Shown here: piece after piece, positions 25,162 to 33,973 of the stretch
Position numbering within the stretch: position 1 is the stretch's first letter
Layout of the letters: each line of letters opens with the position of its first letter
Source: Bacteroidetes bacterium UBA1941
Lineage (GTDB): Bacteria; Bacteroidota; Bacteroidia; Chitinophagales; LD1
DNA length: 64,000 nucleotides
Reading direction: 5' to 3'
Assembly (NCBI GenBank): GCA_002336805.1
Contig: DDEZ01000010.1
Location: 1 to 64,000 of the forward strand
The notes under the pieces: model-generated
The model's database searches: none
What the model saw: the letters and a program-made list of their open reading frames with translations, nothing else
What the model was told of the DNA's origin: nothing
Made by a program: the position numbers and the translations under genes

Positions 25162-26649
25162 ATGGCATACGGTTTATCATTTATGGCAGCAGTCACACTT
25201 ATATTTCCGCATCAACTATACCGGTACCACCCGTCACTGGCAGGCGGGAGAGAGGTATATCTGATAGAAGATCACCTGTACTTCCTGCAGTACCCGTTTC
25301 ACAAACAGAAGCTGCTGCTCCACAGAGCTACTATGAAGTACTATGAAGACCTGCTCAGGCAAGAGGGATATCTGGTACACTATATCGACTGCCACAGTCC
25401 GTATGCGCAGCTTGATGAATTATTTGCAAAGCTGGCGGCAGACGGAGTGGAGGTGTGTCACTATGCGGATACGACAGACTATCTGCTGGAGCGGCGGCTG
25501 CACCGATACGCCGGCAGGTATGAGATTAAGCTGGTGCGCTCTGAGAGCCCCAACTTTATAAACAGTCAGGCTAGTAATGCGGATTACTTTAGCGAGCATA
25601 AGTACTTTCTGACTGACTACTATGTGCACCTGCGCAAAAAGTATGACATCATGCTGGACCAGGGCAAGCCGCTCGGCGGCAAGTGGACCTACGATAGTGA
25701 GAACAGAAAGAAACTGCCGAAAGGGACGGTGATACCTGCGCTGCCGGTGGTAGGAGAAAATCTTTACCTCTCCGAGGCAAAGAACTACGTAAAGAAGCAC
25801 TTTAGCGCCAATCCCGGCAGGATAGATCGTCTCTGGTATCCGGTGACGCACGCGGATGCTGAGCGCTGGCTGGATACCTTTCTGAAGGAGCGCTTCACCA
25901 ATTTTGGGATCTATCAGGATGCGATAGCGGGAGCGGAGCGGTGGCTCTTTCACAGTATCCTCACGCCTATGCTGAATGTGGGCCTGCTGCAACCATCAGA
26001 TGTAGTGGAGCGGGCGATAGCCTATGCATCTGCCCATGGCATACCGGTCAACTCACTGGAGGGCTTCTTAAGGCAAGTACTGGGCTGGCGCGAATACATC
26101 CGCGCCGTCTACACTGACAGAGGTGTGGATGTGCGCAAGAAGGATTTCTGGGGGCATACGCGCCCGATGCCCGAGTCTATGTATACCGGCAGCACGGGAC
26201 TGCCTCCGGTAGACATGGCTATAAAGCGACTGCTGGAGACAGGCTACACGCACCATATAGAGCGGCTCATGGTACTGGGCAACTTTATGCTGCTGTGCGG
26301 TATCCGTACAGACGACGTGTACCAGTGGTTTATGGAGCTGTATATAGATAGCTATGACTGGGTCATGGTGCCCAATGTATACGGCATGAGCCAATATGCT
26401 GATGGCGGACTGCTGAGTACCAAACCGTATATCTCCGGTAGCAACTACCTGCTCAAGATGAGCAACTATGCCCGTGGCGAATGGTGCGATATATGGGATG
26501 CACTGTACTGGCGCTTCATATATGAGCACAAGGCTGTCTTTGCTGCAAATCCGCGTATGAGCATGATGGCATCAGTCGTATCCGGTATGGATAAAGCCAA
26601 ACTGGAGCATCATATGAAGGTGGCGGGCAGGTTTCTGGACAGGCTGTAG
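25162..26649 (+). CDS. Deoxyribodipyrimidine photolyase-related protein lacking Fe-S cysteines
   Basis: From ATG 25162 the protein has 495 residues (a second start, Met8 at 25183, gives MAAVTLIFPHQLY). It matches the DPRP/FeS-BCP family (prokaryotic 6-4 photolyases such as PhrB and CryB): N-terminal Rossmann-like domain with IFPHQLY and IDCHSPYAQL, and a helical FAD domain with HHIERLMVLGNFMLLCGI, WVMVPNVYGMSQYADGGLLSTKPYISG. In the family a 4Fe-4S cluster is held by four Cys, including a CxxC pair after the KPY motif and a Cys before ALYW. Here that loop is shortened to NYARGEWCDIWDALYW (single Cys442) and the Cys before the HHI motif is replaced (GLPPVD). The cluster is probably absent. Confidence 0.87.
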   Translation: MAYGLSFMAAVTLIFPHQLYRYHPSLAGGREVYLIEDHLYFLQYPFHKQKLLLHRATMKYYEDLLRQEGYLVHYIDCHSPYAQLDELFAKLAADGVEVCHYADTTDYLLERRLHRYAGRYEIKLVRSESPNFINSQASNADYFSEHKYFLTDYYVHLRKKYDIMLDQGKPLGGKWTYDSENRKKLPKGTVIPALPVVGENLYLSEAKNYVKKHFSANPGRIDRLWYPVTHADAERWLDTFLKERFTNFGIYQDAIAGAERWLFHSILTPMLNVGLLQPSDVVERAIAYASAHGIPVNSLEGFLRQVLGWREYIRAVYTDRGVDVRKKDFWGHTRPMPESMYTGSTGLPPVDMAIKRLLETGYTHHIERLMVLGNFMLLCGIRTDDVYQWFMELYIDSYDWVMVPNVYGMSQYADGGLLSTKPYISGSNYLLKMSNYARGEWCDIWDALYWRFIYEHKAVFAANPRMSMMASVVSGMDKAKLEHHMKVAGRFLDRL

Positions 26650-26782
26650 TGTGTGTCAGTATAGCAGCTATCTGAGGGTCGGAGTGTATATATGTCTGAT
26701 AGATACATTGTTAGATTTAAATGTGTCGGCAGACTAGCGACATTTGAGGGCAAGCATGTTAATAACCTAGCCGCTTAACTTC

Positions 26783-26812
26783 TTTCTAACTTTGGGGAAA
26801 AAAGTAACTTTA
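26783..26812 (+). promoter_or_regulatory. Candidate promoter of the TonB receptor gene
   Basis: TTTC (26783-26786) and TAACTTTA (26805-26812), 18 bp apart, resemble the Bacteroidota promoter; the ATG follows 44 bp later. A second TAACTTTG at 26787-26794 overlaps the spacer and may be the real -7 element. Confidence 0.35.
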
Positions 26813-26856
26813 CTCCATTCGTTTAAAAAAATCATTAGTTCGCTTAAGCTTGATAA

Positions 26857-29436
26857 ATGAAGAAGTTTGTTTACGCTGTCTTATTTTGTATCGGTGGCCT
26901 CAGTCTTTCTGCGCAGCAGGATAGCACAAAGCCTGCAGCGGTAGATAGTCCTGCCAGCACAGCTCCTGTGCAGGATACCACTGTACCAGCTCCGGTAGCT
27001 CCGGTCATAGCTCCCCCACCTGCCACACCTGTCAGTAGCAAAGCCATCATCAAAGGCGTGGTGACGGATGAGAAGGGCAATGTCCCGATGATCGGAGTGA
27101 ATATCACTGTAAAAGGAACCACCAATGGTACACGTACCGATGAGGATGGCAACTATACTATAGAGGTGACACCGGGAGTGATCACCTCTCTGGTCTACAC
27201 CTACGTAGGCTATCAGGAGCGCCAGATGGATATCATAGGTGTGAAAGATGCACCTAAGGTGGTGAATGTAAAGATGACCGATAAGAGCCGTGAGCTCGAT
27301 ATAGTAGTCGTATCTGGCAATAAGGTAGAGAAGAAACTGGGCGAGCAGACCCAGTCTATGGAGGTACTGAAGGGACAGAATATCACTAACAGTGCACAGG
27401 GCATCACAGAAGCCATGAATAAAGTACCTGGCGTGAATATGCTGGGCAAGACCATCAGCGTACGCGGTGGTAGCGGATTTGCGGCGGAGACGAGCAACCG
27501 TACACTGGTGATGCTGGATGATGTGCCGCTGGTGAGCCCGGAGAATGGCAGCGTACGCTGGGAGAGCCTGCCTACTGAGGCGATAGACCAGATGGAGATC
27601 GTAAAGGGCCCGGCTACAGTAGCCTATGGCGCGCAGGCGCTGAATGCGATGGTGAATGTACGGACGATCAATGCGCACAAAGACGAACCATTCAACAAGA
27701 TCTATATCAACTCCGGGGGCTACCTGCCGTACCAGGACAAGAGCTGGAAGTGGTTTGACAGCCAGCGCTGGAGCAACTTATGGAATAATATCGGTAAGAG
27801 GCGCACCAGCGTCCCTAATGCCTTTGCCAACCTGGCCTATGTACATGCACGCAAGTATGGCGATGTGGATGTGCTCTTTGACGGTGCGCTAAACTCCAAC
27901 GCCGGCTATACCATCCAAAATAAGAACCTGCTGGTGCGTACCTTTCTGAAGCTACGCTACATCCCACACAATCTGCAGAATCTGACCGTGGGTGGCAACA
28001 TCAACTATTACTTTAACAGGTATGATGATTTCTTCCTATATACAAACTATAATGATACCCTGACCTCTCTCAATGGTACTCCACGCAATCCTACACAAGA
28101 TAGCCTGGTGCTGGTGCCATACCAGCCGGCCTATGTACGAGTAAATGCAGTCAATGTGAATCCATATGTGACCTACCGTGACAAGTCTGAGGGCAAGCAC
28201 ACGCTCCGTACATCCTACTACTATGTACAGAGCTATGGCACCAATGGAGATAGCAGCAGGTCTCATAAGGTCTATGCGGAGTACATCTACACCAAGCGGT
28301 TTAAAAAGCAGGATGCGGATATCTCTGCCGGTGTGCGCTACAGCTACAAGAAGATAGATAGCCATACCTTCGGCCGCAAGTATGCGCACTATGGTGCGGT
28401 GTATGCACAGGGTGAGAAGCGCTTTGGAGGCAAGTTTACCGTAAAGGTGGGCCTCTCTCTGGAGTATACCAAGCTGGATACAGTAGCTGCGCGCAATGAA
28501 CTCACATTCCTCAATACACTGGCGGGCAAGGACTCTGCCAATAAGATGTACTCTATGGTGAAGCCTATCGTAAACGTAGGCCTGAACTATCAGGTGACAG
28601 AGGGTACCTACCTGCGTGCATCATTCGGCCAGGGCTACCGATTCCCGGATATCGCAGAGGAGTTTGTGCTCACTCCGCGCAGCGGTGTGATAGCCATACC
28701 TAATCCGCGCCTGAGGCCGGAGAATGGCTGGAATGCTGAGGTGGGTATCAAGCAGGGTATGAAGTTTAGCCGCTGGGTATTCTACGCAGATGTAGCAGCA
28801 TACCTGAGCAGGTACAATAACCTGATCGAATTCCGGAATGTATCTCAGAGCCAGGTGCCCACTTATATCAAGCAGCTCTATCCGCACAACTTCCTATTCC
28901 AGCAGGCGCAAAATATCACCCGCGCTCAGATATGGGGCGTAGAGGTGTCTGCCATCGGTACGGGCAAGATATTTGGCGTGCCGCTGAACTTTCTGCTGGG
29001 CTACAACTATATGGTGCCCCGCAATCTGGACTACAATCCTAATGTGGCAGGCTCTCAGAAGTATCTCTACTATCGCATGAGGCACTCCGCAAAGGCTGAC
29101 GTGCAGACTACCTACAAAGGATTCATAGTAGGTGCTACCTGCGTCTACCTGGGCAAGGTGCTGCAGCTGGACCAGATCGCCTCCCTGCCTAAGATAGCAG
29201 ACTGGTATAGCCAGGCTAATCCTAAAGGCAACTTTATAGTAGATGCGCGTGTGGGCTACAACTGGAAGGATCGATTTACCGCTACCGTGATAGCCAAGAA
29301 TATCACTGACCGCGCCTACGTGCTGCGCCCGGGATACGTGGAGGCTCCGGCCAGCCTGACGGTGCAGGTCACCTATCAGTGGGGCAAGATATGGCCTAAG
29401 AAGAAAGTAGCGGAGGAGCCTACGGAGGGATCATAA
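26857..29436 (+). CDS. TonB-dependent receptor with N-terminal carboxypeptidase-like domain
   Basis: The 859-residue outer-membrane protein has a signal peptide (1-19), a Pro/Ala-rich linker (residues 20-65), a carboxypeptidase regulatory-like domain (about 66-140, GVVTDEKGNVPMIGVNITVKGT), a plug domain (about 155-270; VPGVNMLGKTISVRGG, LVMLDDVP, IEIVKGP-like MEIVKGPATVAYG) and a beta-barrel ending in a typical C-terminal strand (TVQVTYQW). No SusD partner follows, so it is not a SUS-type glycan system; the ligand (siderophore, vitamin, peptide) is unknown. It is monocistronic, with a strong terminator downstream. Confidence 0.9.
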   Translation: MKKFVYAVLFCIGGLSLSAQQDSTKPAAVDSPASTAPVQDTTVPAPVAPVIAPPPATPVSSKAIIKGVVTDEKGNVPMIGVNITVKGTTNGTRTDEDGNYTIEVTPGVITSLVYTYVGYQERQMDIIGVKDAPKVVNVKMTDKSRELDIVVVSGNKVEKKLGEQTQSMEVLKGQNITNSAQGITEAMNKVPGVNMLGKTISVRGGSGFAAETSNRTLVMLDDVPLVSPENGSVRWESLPTEAIDQMEIVKGPATVAYGAQALNAMVNVRTINAHKDEPFNKIYINSGGYLPYQDKSWKWFDSQRWSNLWNNIGKRRTSVPNAFANLAYVHARKYGDVDVLFDGALNSNAGYTIQNKNLLVRTFLKLRYIPHNLQNLTVGGNINYYFNRYDDFFLYTNYNDTLTSLNGTPRNPTQDSLVLVPYQPAYVRVNAVNVNPYVTYRDKSEGKHTLRTSYYYVQSYGTNGDSSRSHKVYAEYIYTKRFKKQDADISAGVRYSYKKIDSHTFGRKYAHYGAVYAQGEKRFGGKFTVKVGLSLEYTKLDTVAARNELTFLNTLAGKDSANKMYSMVKPIVNVGLNYQVTEGTYLRASFGQGYRFPDIAEEFVLTPRSGVIAIPNPRLRPENGWNAEVGIKQGMKFSRWVFYADVAAYLSRYNNLIEFRNVSQSQVPTYIKQLYPHNFLFQQAQNITRAQIWGVEVSAIGTGKIFGVPLNFLLGYNYMVPRNLDYNPNVAGSQKYLYYRMRHSAKADVQTTYKGFIVGATCVYLGKVLQLDQIASLPKIADWYSQANPKGNFIVDARVGYNWKDRFTATVIAKNITDRAYVLRPGYVEAPASLTVQVTYQWGKIWPKKKVAEEPTEGS

Positions 29437-29501
29437 GAGATTTGCGATTTCGGATTTCGGCAGTGTAGTGCACTACTGGTAAACAAAACATCATGTGGGT
29501 A

Positions 29502-29532
29502 GGGACAGGTCGCGATCTGTCCCTGCTTTTTT
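29502..29532 (+). terminator. Terminator after the TonB receptor
   Basis: Arms GGGACAG (29502-29508) and CTGTCCC (29517-29523) enclose an 8-base loop and are followed by TGCTTTTTTT. Confidence 0.8.
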
Positions 29533-29575
29533 TGGACAAACCCCTTCTGCCCATTATATGGGGATATAGTCATTT

Positions 29576-29603
29576 GTGAAGCCGCAAAATATTGCGGCTC
29601 TAC
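29576..29603. repeat. REP-like palindrome, copy 1
   Basis: GTGAAGCCGCAA-AATA-TTGCGGCTCTAC is a 28-bp imperfect palindrome with a core of 8-bp arms. A second member with the same flanks (GTGAAG ... CTCTAC) lies at 46288-46315. It sits just past the 3' end of pbpC and has no T-run, which argues for a dispersed REP/MITE-like element and not a terminator. Confidence 0.65.
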
Positions 29604-29609
29604 GTGAGG

Positions 29610-31916
29610 TTAGATCTTGACATAGCGCACTTTGATACGGATGTTGCTGTTGCGGCCTTTGTCATCCGTGCAGGATAGCTTTACAGTGCCCTCAGAGGGT
29701 ACTACGAATATTTTCTCACGGGCGGGCGCCTTGCGATAAAACTTGTCATTCACATACCAGTAGACATCCTTCACGTCATTGGTCACCTGACAGATGAGCT
29801 GGAGGGGCTCGGGGTTGTTTTTGTCTATGAAGTACTCAATGCCATTGACAGGGTAGGAGATGCGCGGAGCATCTGCGCGGAAGACGCGGTCGCACTCCGG
29901 ATTGTGCGGTGGTACGTGCTCGTAGTCTACCCGCTTATCCTCAAAGAAGCGCTGCATCTCCGGTGGTACGATGCGGTAGTATTTTTTCTTGTAGCCATTA
30001 TCCGGCATGCAGTAGCGGCAGTAGGAGATCTGCTCCCTGGGGTCTACTGCTATCTCCTGATAGTTGTCGCAGACCTTATTGGGCGAGATGCCGGGTATGA
30101 AGTAATCCATCTGTGTATTGGTACACTTATCTCCGGGCAGCATGCCAGTCTCAGTGCAGACCAGGCGGATGCCGCAGGCCTTGGGCATGCGGTACCAGTC
30201 CTGCGTAGAGTTGTAGTCTATACTGTTGAAAATTTTGAAAAGGAGAGGAGTAGCTGTATTGGCTCCGCTCAGGTCAGATACACCCTGACCAGAGAAGTTG
30301 CCTAACCAGACGGCTACCGTATAGTCATGATTGAAGCCGATGCTCCAAGCATCTTTGCGGCCGTAGCTGGTGCCGGTCTTCCAGGCTATACGTGGCGTGT
30401 GCTCACTGCTCTCCCAGCTGAAGGGTAGCTCCGGGCGCGCAGGATTGGAGAGTATCTCATTGATCATAAAGTTGGCAGACGGAGAGAGTAGCTGGACGCG
30501 CTTGCTCACCGTGTCTCCTTTGATATAAATGGGCTTGTAGTAGATGCCGCCGCAGCCGAAAGAAGAGTATAACGCCGCCATCTCCTCCAGGGTGACCCCG
30601 CAGCCGCCGAGTATCACAGAGAGGCCGAGTTTATTCTGATCTTTCTTTACCTGTTTGAAATCTGTCTCTATGAGTTTGCCTATCAGGCGTTCCTTGCCCA
30701 GTTCATTTAGGCATTTCACGGCTGGTATATTGAGCGAGTTGGCCAGGGCGTACTCCATGGTCACATAGCCGTTAAACTTCTGGTCAAAGTTCTCAGGTGT
30801 GTAGCCACCGATATTGATCGGTACGTCGTACATCACCGTTTTGGGTGTGATCATGCCCTTATCTATGCAGAGGCCGTAGAGGAGCGGCTTCAGGGTGCTG
30901 CCGGGCTGGCGTATGGCGCGGATGCCATCTACCTGGCCGCCATCGGCGGTACTGTGCCAGTCGGCAGAGCCGACGTAGGCTACCACCTCATGAGAGCGGT
31001 TGTCTATCACTATCACGGCGGCGTTTTTGATGCCCCGGATCTGCTGCGTCTGAGAGTAGTCTGCTACGAGCTTTTCTACCTTCATCTGCATATTGAGGTC
31101 GAGCGTGGTCTGGACGTTCTCCTTGTACTCGCGCTTCATGCGCAGGGACAGGTGGGGCGCAAAGGCCGGTGAGCTATGCCGCGACACAGTGAGCGGCTCA
31201 TCCATGGCGTCTGCCACATCCTTGTGAGAGAAGAGGCCATCATCTTCAAATCGCTTCAGCCATTTATTGCGCTCCTGCACGATCACATCATTGTGGCCAC
31301 CCATGCGCAGCGAGGAGGGACGGTTGGGCACGATGCTCAGGGCTGTGACCTCGGCCAGGCTCAGCTTCTGTGGTGGCTTCTGAAAGAAAAGGACGGAAGC
31401 TGATTTGACGCCTTCTATATTGCTGCCATAAGGTACGAGGTTAAAGTACAATTGTAATATCTCGTCCTTGCTGTAGCGCCACTCCAGCTGAAAGGCGCGG
31501 AACATCTCGATCACTTTGCTCACATAGGTGCGGTGACGCGGCTCCATCATGCGTGCTACCTGCATGGTGATGGTAGAGGCGCCGGAGGTCCGCTTCAGGT
31601 GAAAGAGATTCATGAATGCTGCCCGGCCTATGGCTATGGGATTCACACCGGGATGATAGTAGAAGAACTTATCCTCTTTGTAGACGAGTGTTTTTTTGAG
31701 CGTGGGAGATATCTCGCGTAGCTCTGTCTTCATACGCCACTTCTGGTCTGGTGTGAGGAAGGCATGGAGGACATTGCCCTTTTTATCTGTGACTACGGTA
31801 GAGTACTGGATATTATCATGCAGGGGAAAGCACAGATTGAGCAGGAGGAAAAGCAGGAACAGGGCGACAGCTGTGAGAGCAGTGTATTTCGCAAAGGATA
31901 TCAGGCGCGGGCGCAT
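29610..31916 (-). CDS. pbpC: Penicillin-binding protein 1C
   Basis: The 768-residue bifunctional peptidoglycan synthase has one N-terminal membrane helix (about 9-30), a GT51 transglycosylase domain (about 50-230; EDKFFYYHPGVNP with the catalytic Glu, and TITMQVARM), a transpeptidase domain with the nucleophile in PGSTLKP (Ser at about residue 339), SxN-type and KTGT motifs (WKTGTSYGRKDAWSIGF), and a C-terminal BiPBP_C beta domain (about 690-768). Acts in the periplasm in cell-wall synthesis. It is often next to an alpha-2-macroglobulin gene in other species; none is seen here. Confidence 0.93.
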   Translation of the reverse strand: MRPRLISFAKYTALTAVALFLLFLLLNLCFPLHDNIQYSTVVTDKKGNVLHAFLTPDQKWRMKTELREISPTLKKTLVYKEDKFFYYHPGVNPIAIGRAAFMNLFHLKRTSGASTITMQVARMMEPRHRTYVSKVIEMFRAFQLEWRYSKDEILQLYFNLVPYGSNIEGVKSASVLFFQKPPQKLSLAEVTALSIVPNRPSSLRMGGHNDVIVQERNKWLKRFEDDGLFSHKDVADAMDEPLTVSRHSSPAFAPHLSLRMKREYKENVQTTLDLNMQMKVEKLVADYSQTQQIRGIKNAAVIVIDNRSHEVVAYVGSADWHSTADGGQVDGIRAIRQPGSTLKPLLYGLCIDKGMITPKTVMYDVPINIGGYTPENFDQKFNGYVTMEYALANSLNIPAVKCLNELGKERLIGKLIETDFKQVKKDQNKLGLSVILGGCGVTLEEMAALYSSFGCGGIYYKPIYIKGDTVSKRVQLLSPSANFMINEILSNPARPELPFSWESSEHTPRIAWKTGTSYGRKDAWSIGFNHDYTVAVWLGNFSGQGVSDLSGANTATPLLFKIFNSIDYNSTQDWYRMPKACGIRLVCTETGMLPGDKCTNTQMDYFIPGISPNKVCDNYQEIAVDPREQISYCRYCMPDNGYKKKYYRIVPPEMQRFFEDKRVDYEHVPPHNPECDRVFRADAPRISYPVNGIEYFIDKNNPEPLQLICQVTNDVKDVYWYVNDKFYRKAPAREKIFVVPSEGTVKLSCTDDKGRNSNIRIKVRYVKI

Positions 31917-32194
31917 GGAGGTAAGATAGGCAGATCAGGTATAAAACGGAAGCGGGTGTTTCTAAGTATGTGATCGGAGCGGATTTCTTTTCTCTCTGAT
32001 TTAGACGACGAGGGAGTGAGATGGGGAAGAGGAGTGCTGGTCAGGCGACCAGCATCGGCGGGGCGGATGTGGCATTGTACGGGCTAACAATAACGCAAGA
32101 GAAAGTTTGGGCTAAAGCCAAGGCGCTATTCTTCTTCATCCCGGTCTGAAGACCGGGGCTACTGATGTACCCTTATAGAGGCTTGAATGAAATT
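31917..32194. other. Intergenic region packed with palindromic repeats
   Basis: No gene is seen between pbpC and the tRNA promoter. Instead there are two perfect inverted repeats of the type dispersed in Bacteroidota genomes: TGCTGGTC-aggc-GACCAGCA (32035-32054) and CCCGGTCT-ga-AGACCGGG (32140-32157), and a GGGCTaaAGCC motif between them near 32109. These resemble REP elements mobilised by RAYT transposases, but no RAYT gene is in the window. Confidence 0.6.
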
Positions 32195-32225
32195 TTTGCA
32201 GTTTTCGGGTGAAAAGCTATATTTG
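32195..32225 (+). promoter_or_regulatory. Promoter of the tRNA gene
   Basis: TTTG at 32195-32198, a 19-bp spacer, and TATATTTG at 32218-32225 form an exact match to the Bacteroidota consensus. The tRNA begins 11 bp later, as expected for a start of transcription about 7 bp after the -7 element. Confidence 0.8.
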
Positions 32226-32235
32226 CGCTCCCTAT

Positions 32236-32309
<74 letters not shown>

Positions 32310-32310
32310 C

Positions 32311-32340
32311 AAAAAGGTCCTTTCGAGGGCCTTTTTTGTT
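32311..32340 (+). terminator. Terminator of the tRNA transcript
   Basis: AAAAAGGTCC (32311-32320) pairs with GGGCCTTTTT (32327-32336) with one wobble, loop TTTCGA, T-run at the 3' end. Only 1 bp separates it from the tRNA. Confidence 0.8.
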
Positions 32341-32362
32341 TTCAGCCGGTCATGCCGTGACG

Positions 32363-32390
32363 CAAAAAGCCCCGCGATCTCTCGCAGGGC
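32363..32390 (-). terminator. Terminator of lpdA
   Basis: On the minus strand GCCCTGCGA and TCGCGGGGC (one wobble) enclose GAGA, followed by TTTTTGCG. It lies 54 bp after the lpdA stop and faces the tRNA terminator. Confidence 0.75.
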
Positions 32391-32444
32391 CTCAATATTC
32401 ATATCAACGGATCACCAGTTTCCTGATTCTCCGATCACTTGCTA

Positions 32445-33836
32445 TTACAAATGTATGACCTCACCAAATGCGGCAGCGGTGGCCTCCATCACGGCCTCGC
32501 TCATGGTAGGGTGCGGGTGGATAGACTTGATGATCTCGTGGCCGGTGGTCTCCAGCCTGCGGGCTGCCACTACCTCGGCTATCATTTCCGTTACGTTTGC
32601 GCCTACCATGTGGGCACCCAGCCATTCTCCATACTTGGCGTCAAAGATCACCTTGACGAAACCGTCCTTAGCGCCTGCAGCTGATGCCTTGCCAGAGGCT
32701 GAGAATGGGAATTTGCCCACTTTGATCTCATAGCCCTTTGCCTTGGCCTCGGCCTCGGTATAGCCTACAGAGGCTACCTCAGGCCAGGTGTAGGTACAGC
32801 CCGGTATATTGTTGTAGTCTATGGCGTCGGTGTGTACGCCTGCTATCTTCTCCACGCAGGTGATACCCTCTGCACTGGCCACGTGAGCGAGGGCAGGGCC
32901 CTTCACCACATCGCCTATGGCGTAGTAGCCCGGTACATTGGTAGCGTAGAAATCATCTGTGACGATGATGCCCTTGTCAGTCTTGATGCCCACGTCCTCC
33001 AGGCCGATGCCTTCCAGATTGGTAGAGATACCTACGGCAGAGAGTACGGCGTCGCACTCTATCTTGCCGGTAGCGCCGGCTTTATCCTTGGTAGAGACCA
33101 CGCAGCCTTTGCCCTTGGTATCCACCGCCTCTACAGAGGTGCCCACCATAAACTCGATGCCTTTCTTCTTCATGATCTTCAGCATCTCCTTAGACACGTC
33201 CTCGTCCTCACGCGGCAGGATGCGATCCATAAACTCTACTACGGTCACCTTGGTGCCCAGTGTAGCGTAGAAGTAGGCGAACTCCATGCCGATGGCCCCC
33301 GAGCCCATCACTACCAGTGATGCCGGCTGCGACGGGAGGTTCATAGCCTCGCGGTAGCCAAATATCTTCTTGCCGTCCTGCTTCACATTTGGCAGCTCGC
33401 GGCTGCGGCCACCGGTGGCTATGATGATGTGCTTGGCACTGTGCTCAGCCTTCTTGCCGGAGGCGTCAGTCACTTCTATCTTGCCTCCTTTTTTCAGTAC
33501 GCCATTGCCCATGATGGCTTCTATCTTATTCTTCTTAAAGAGGAACTGGATGCCCTTGCTCATGCCCTCTGCTACACCACGGCTACGCTTGATGATAGCC
33601 GGGAAGTCAGACTTGGCATTGCCCACGGTAATGCCGTAGTCGGCAGCATGAGATATATAGTCAAATACCTGTGCGCTCTTGAGGAGGGCCTTGGTAGGGA
33701 TGCAGCCCCAGTTGAGACAGATGCCGCCGAGGTTTTCGCGCTCTACTACGCCTACTTTCATGCCGAGCTGCGCTGCGCGTATCGCTGCTACATAACCACC
33801 CGGTCCACTGCCCAATACTAAAAGATCATATTGCAT
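32445..33836 (-). CDS. lpdA: Dihydrolipoyl dehydrogenase (E3)
   Basis: The 463-residue flavoprotein reoxidises dihydrolipoamide in 2-oxoacid dehydrogenase and glycine-cleavage complexes. It shows the FAD motif GSGPGGYVAA at 9-18, the redox-active pair Cys40 and Cys45 in GGICLNWGCIPTK, the NAD-binding GSGAIGMEFA, the second FAD motif YAIGDV and the dimer-interface HPHPTMSEA with the catalytic His. It is full length and monocistronic; the E1/E2 partners are not in the window. Confidence 0.96.
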   Translation of the reverse strand: MQYDLLVLGSGPGGYVAAIRAAQLGMKVGVVERENLGGICLNWGCIPTKALLKSAQVFDYISHAADYGITVGNAKSDFPAIIKRSRGVAEGMSKGIQFLFKKNKIEAIMGNGVLKKGGKIEVTDASGKKAEHSAKHIIIATGGRSRELPNVKQDGKKIFGYREAMNLPSQPASLVVMGSGAIGMEFAYFYATLGTKVTVVEFMDRILPREDEDVSKEMLKIMKKKGIEFMVGTSVEAVDTKGKGCVVSTKDKAGATGKIECDAVLSAVGISTNLEGIGLEDVGIKTDKGIIVTDDFYATNVPGYYAIGDVVKGPALAHVASAEGITCVEKIAGVHTDAIDYNNIPGCTYTWPEVASVGYTEAEAKAKGYEIKVGKFPFSASGKASAAGAKDGFVKVIFDAKYGEWLGAHMVGANVTEMIAEVVAARRLETTGHEIIKSIHPHPTMSEAVMEATAAAFGEVIHL

Positions 33837-33973
33837 ATTATCGATTTTTGTGGATGCAAGATAGGAAATGTGGTAATGTGAGCAATGTGCTAATGTGCAA
33901 ATTGTGGATCAGTCGTTTTTAGGTGAAATCTTAATGGTCAGATAATATATCTGTAATGCACTAAAAGACCTGT

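Noticed and set aside
26881..27678. 265-codon minus-strand open frame opposite the TonB receptor
   Set aside because: The sense strand encodes clear plug-domain motifs; the antisense peptide is His/Leu/Ile-rich and unlike any protein.
29576..29603. Terminator of pbpC
   Set aside because: No T-run on the minus strand, and a sister copy occurs at 46288; a dispersed repeat is more likely.
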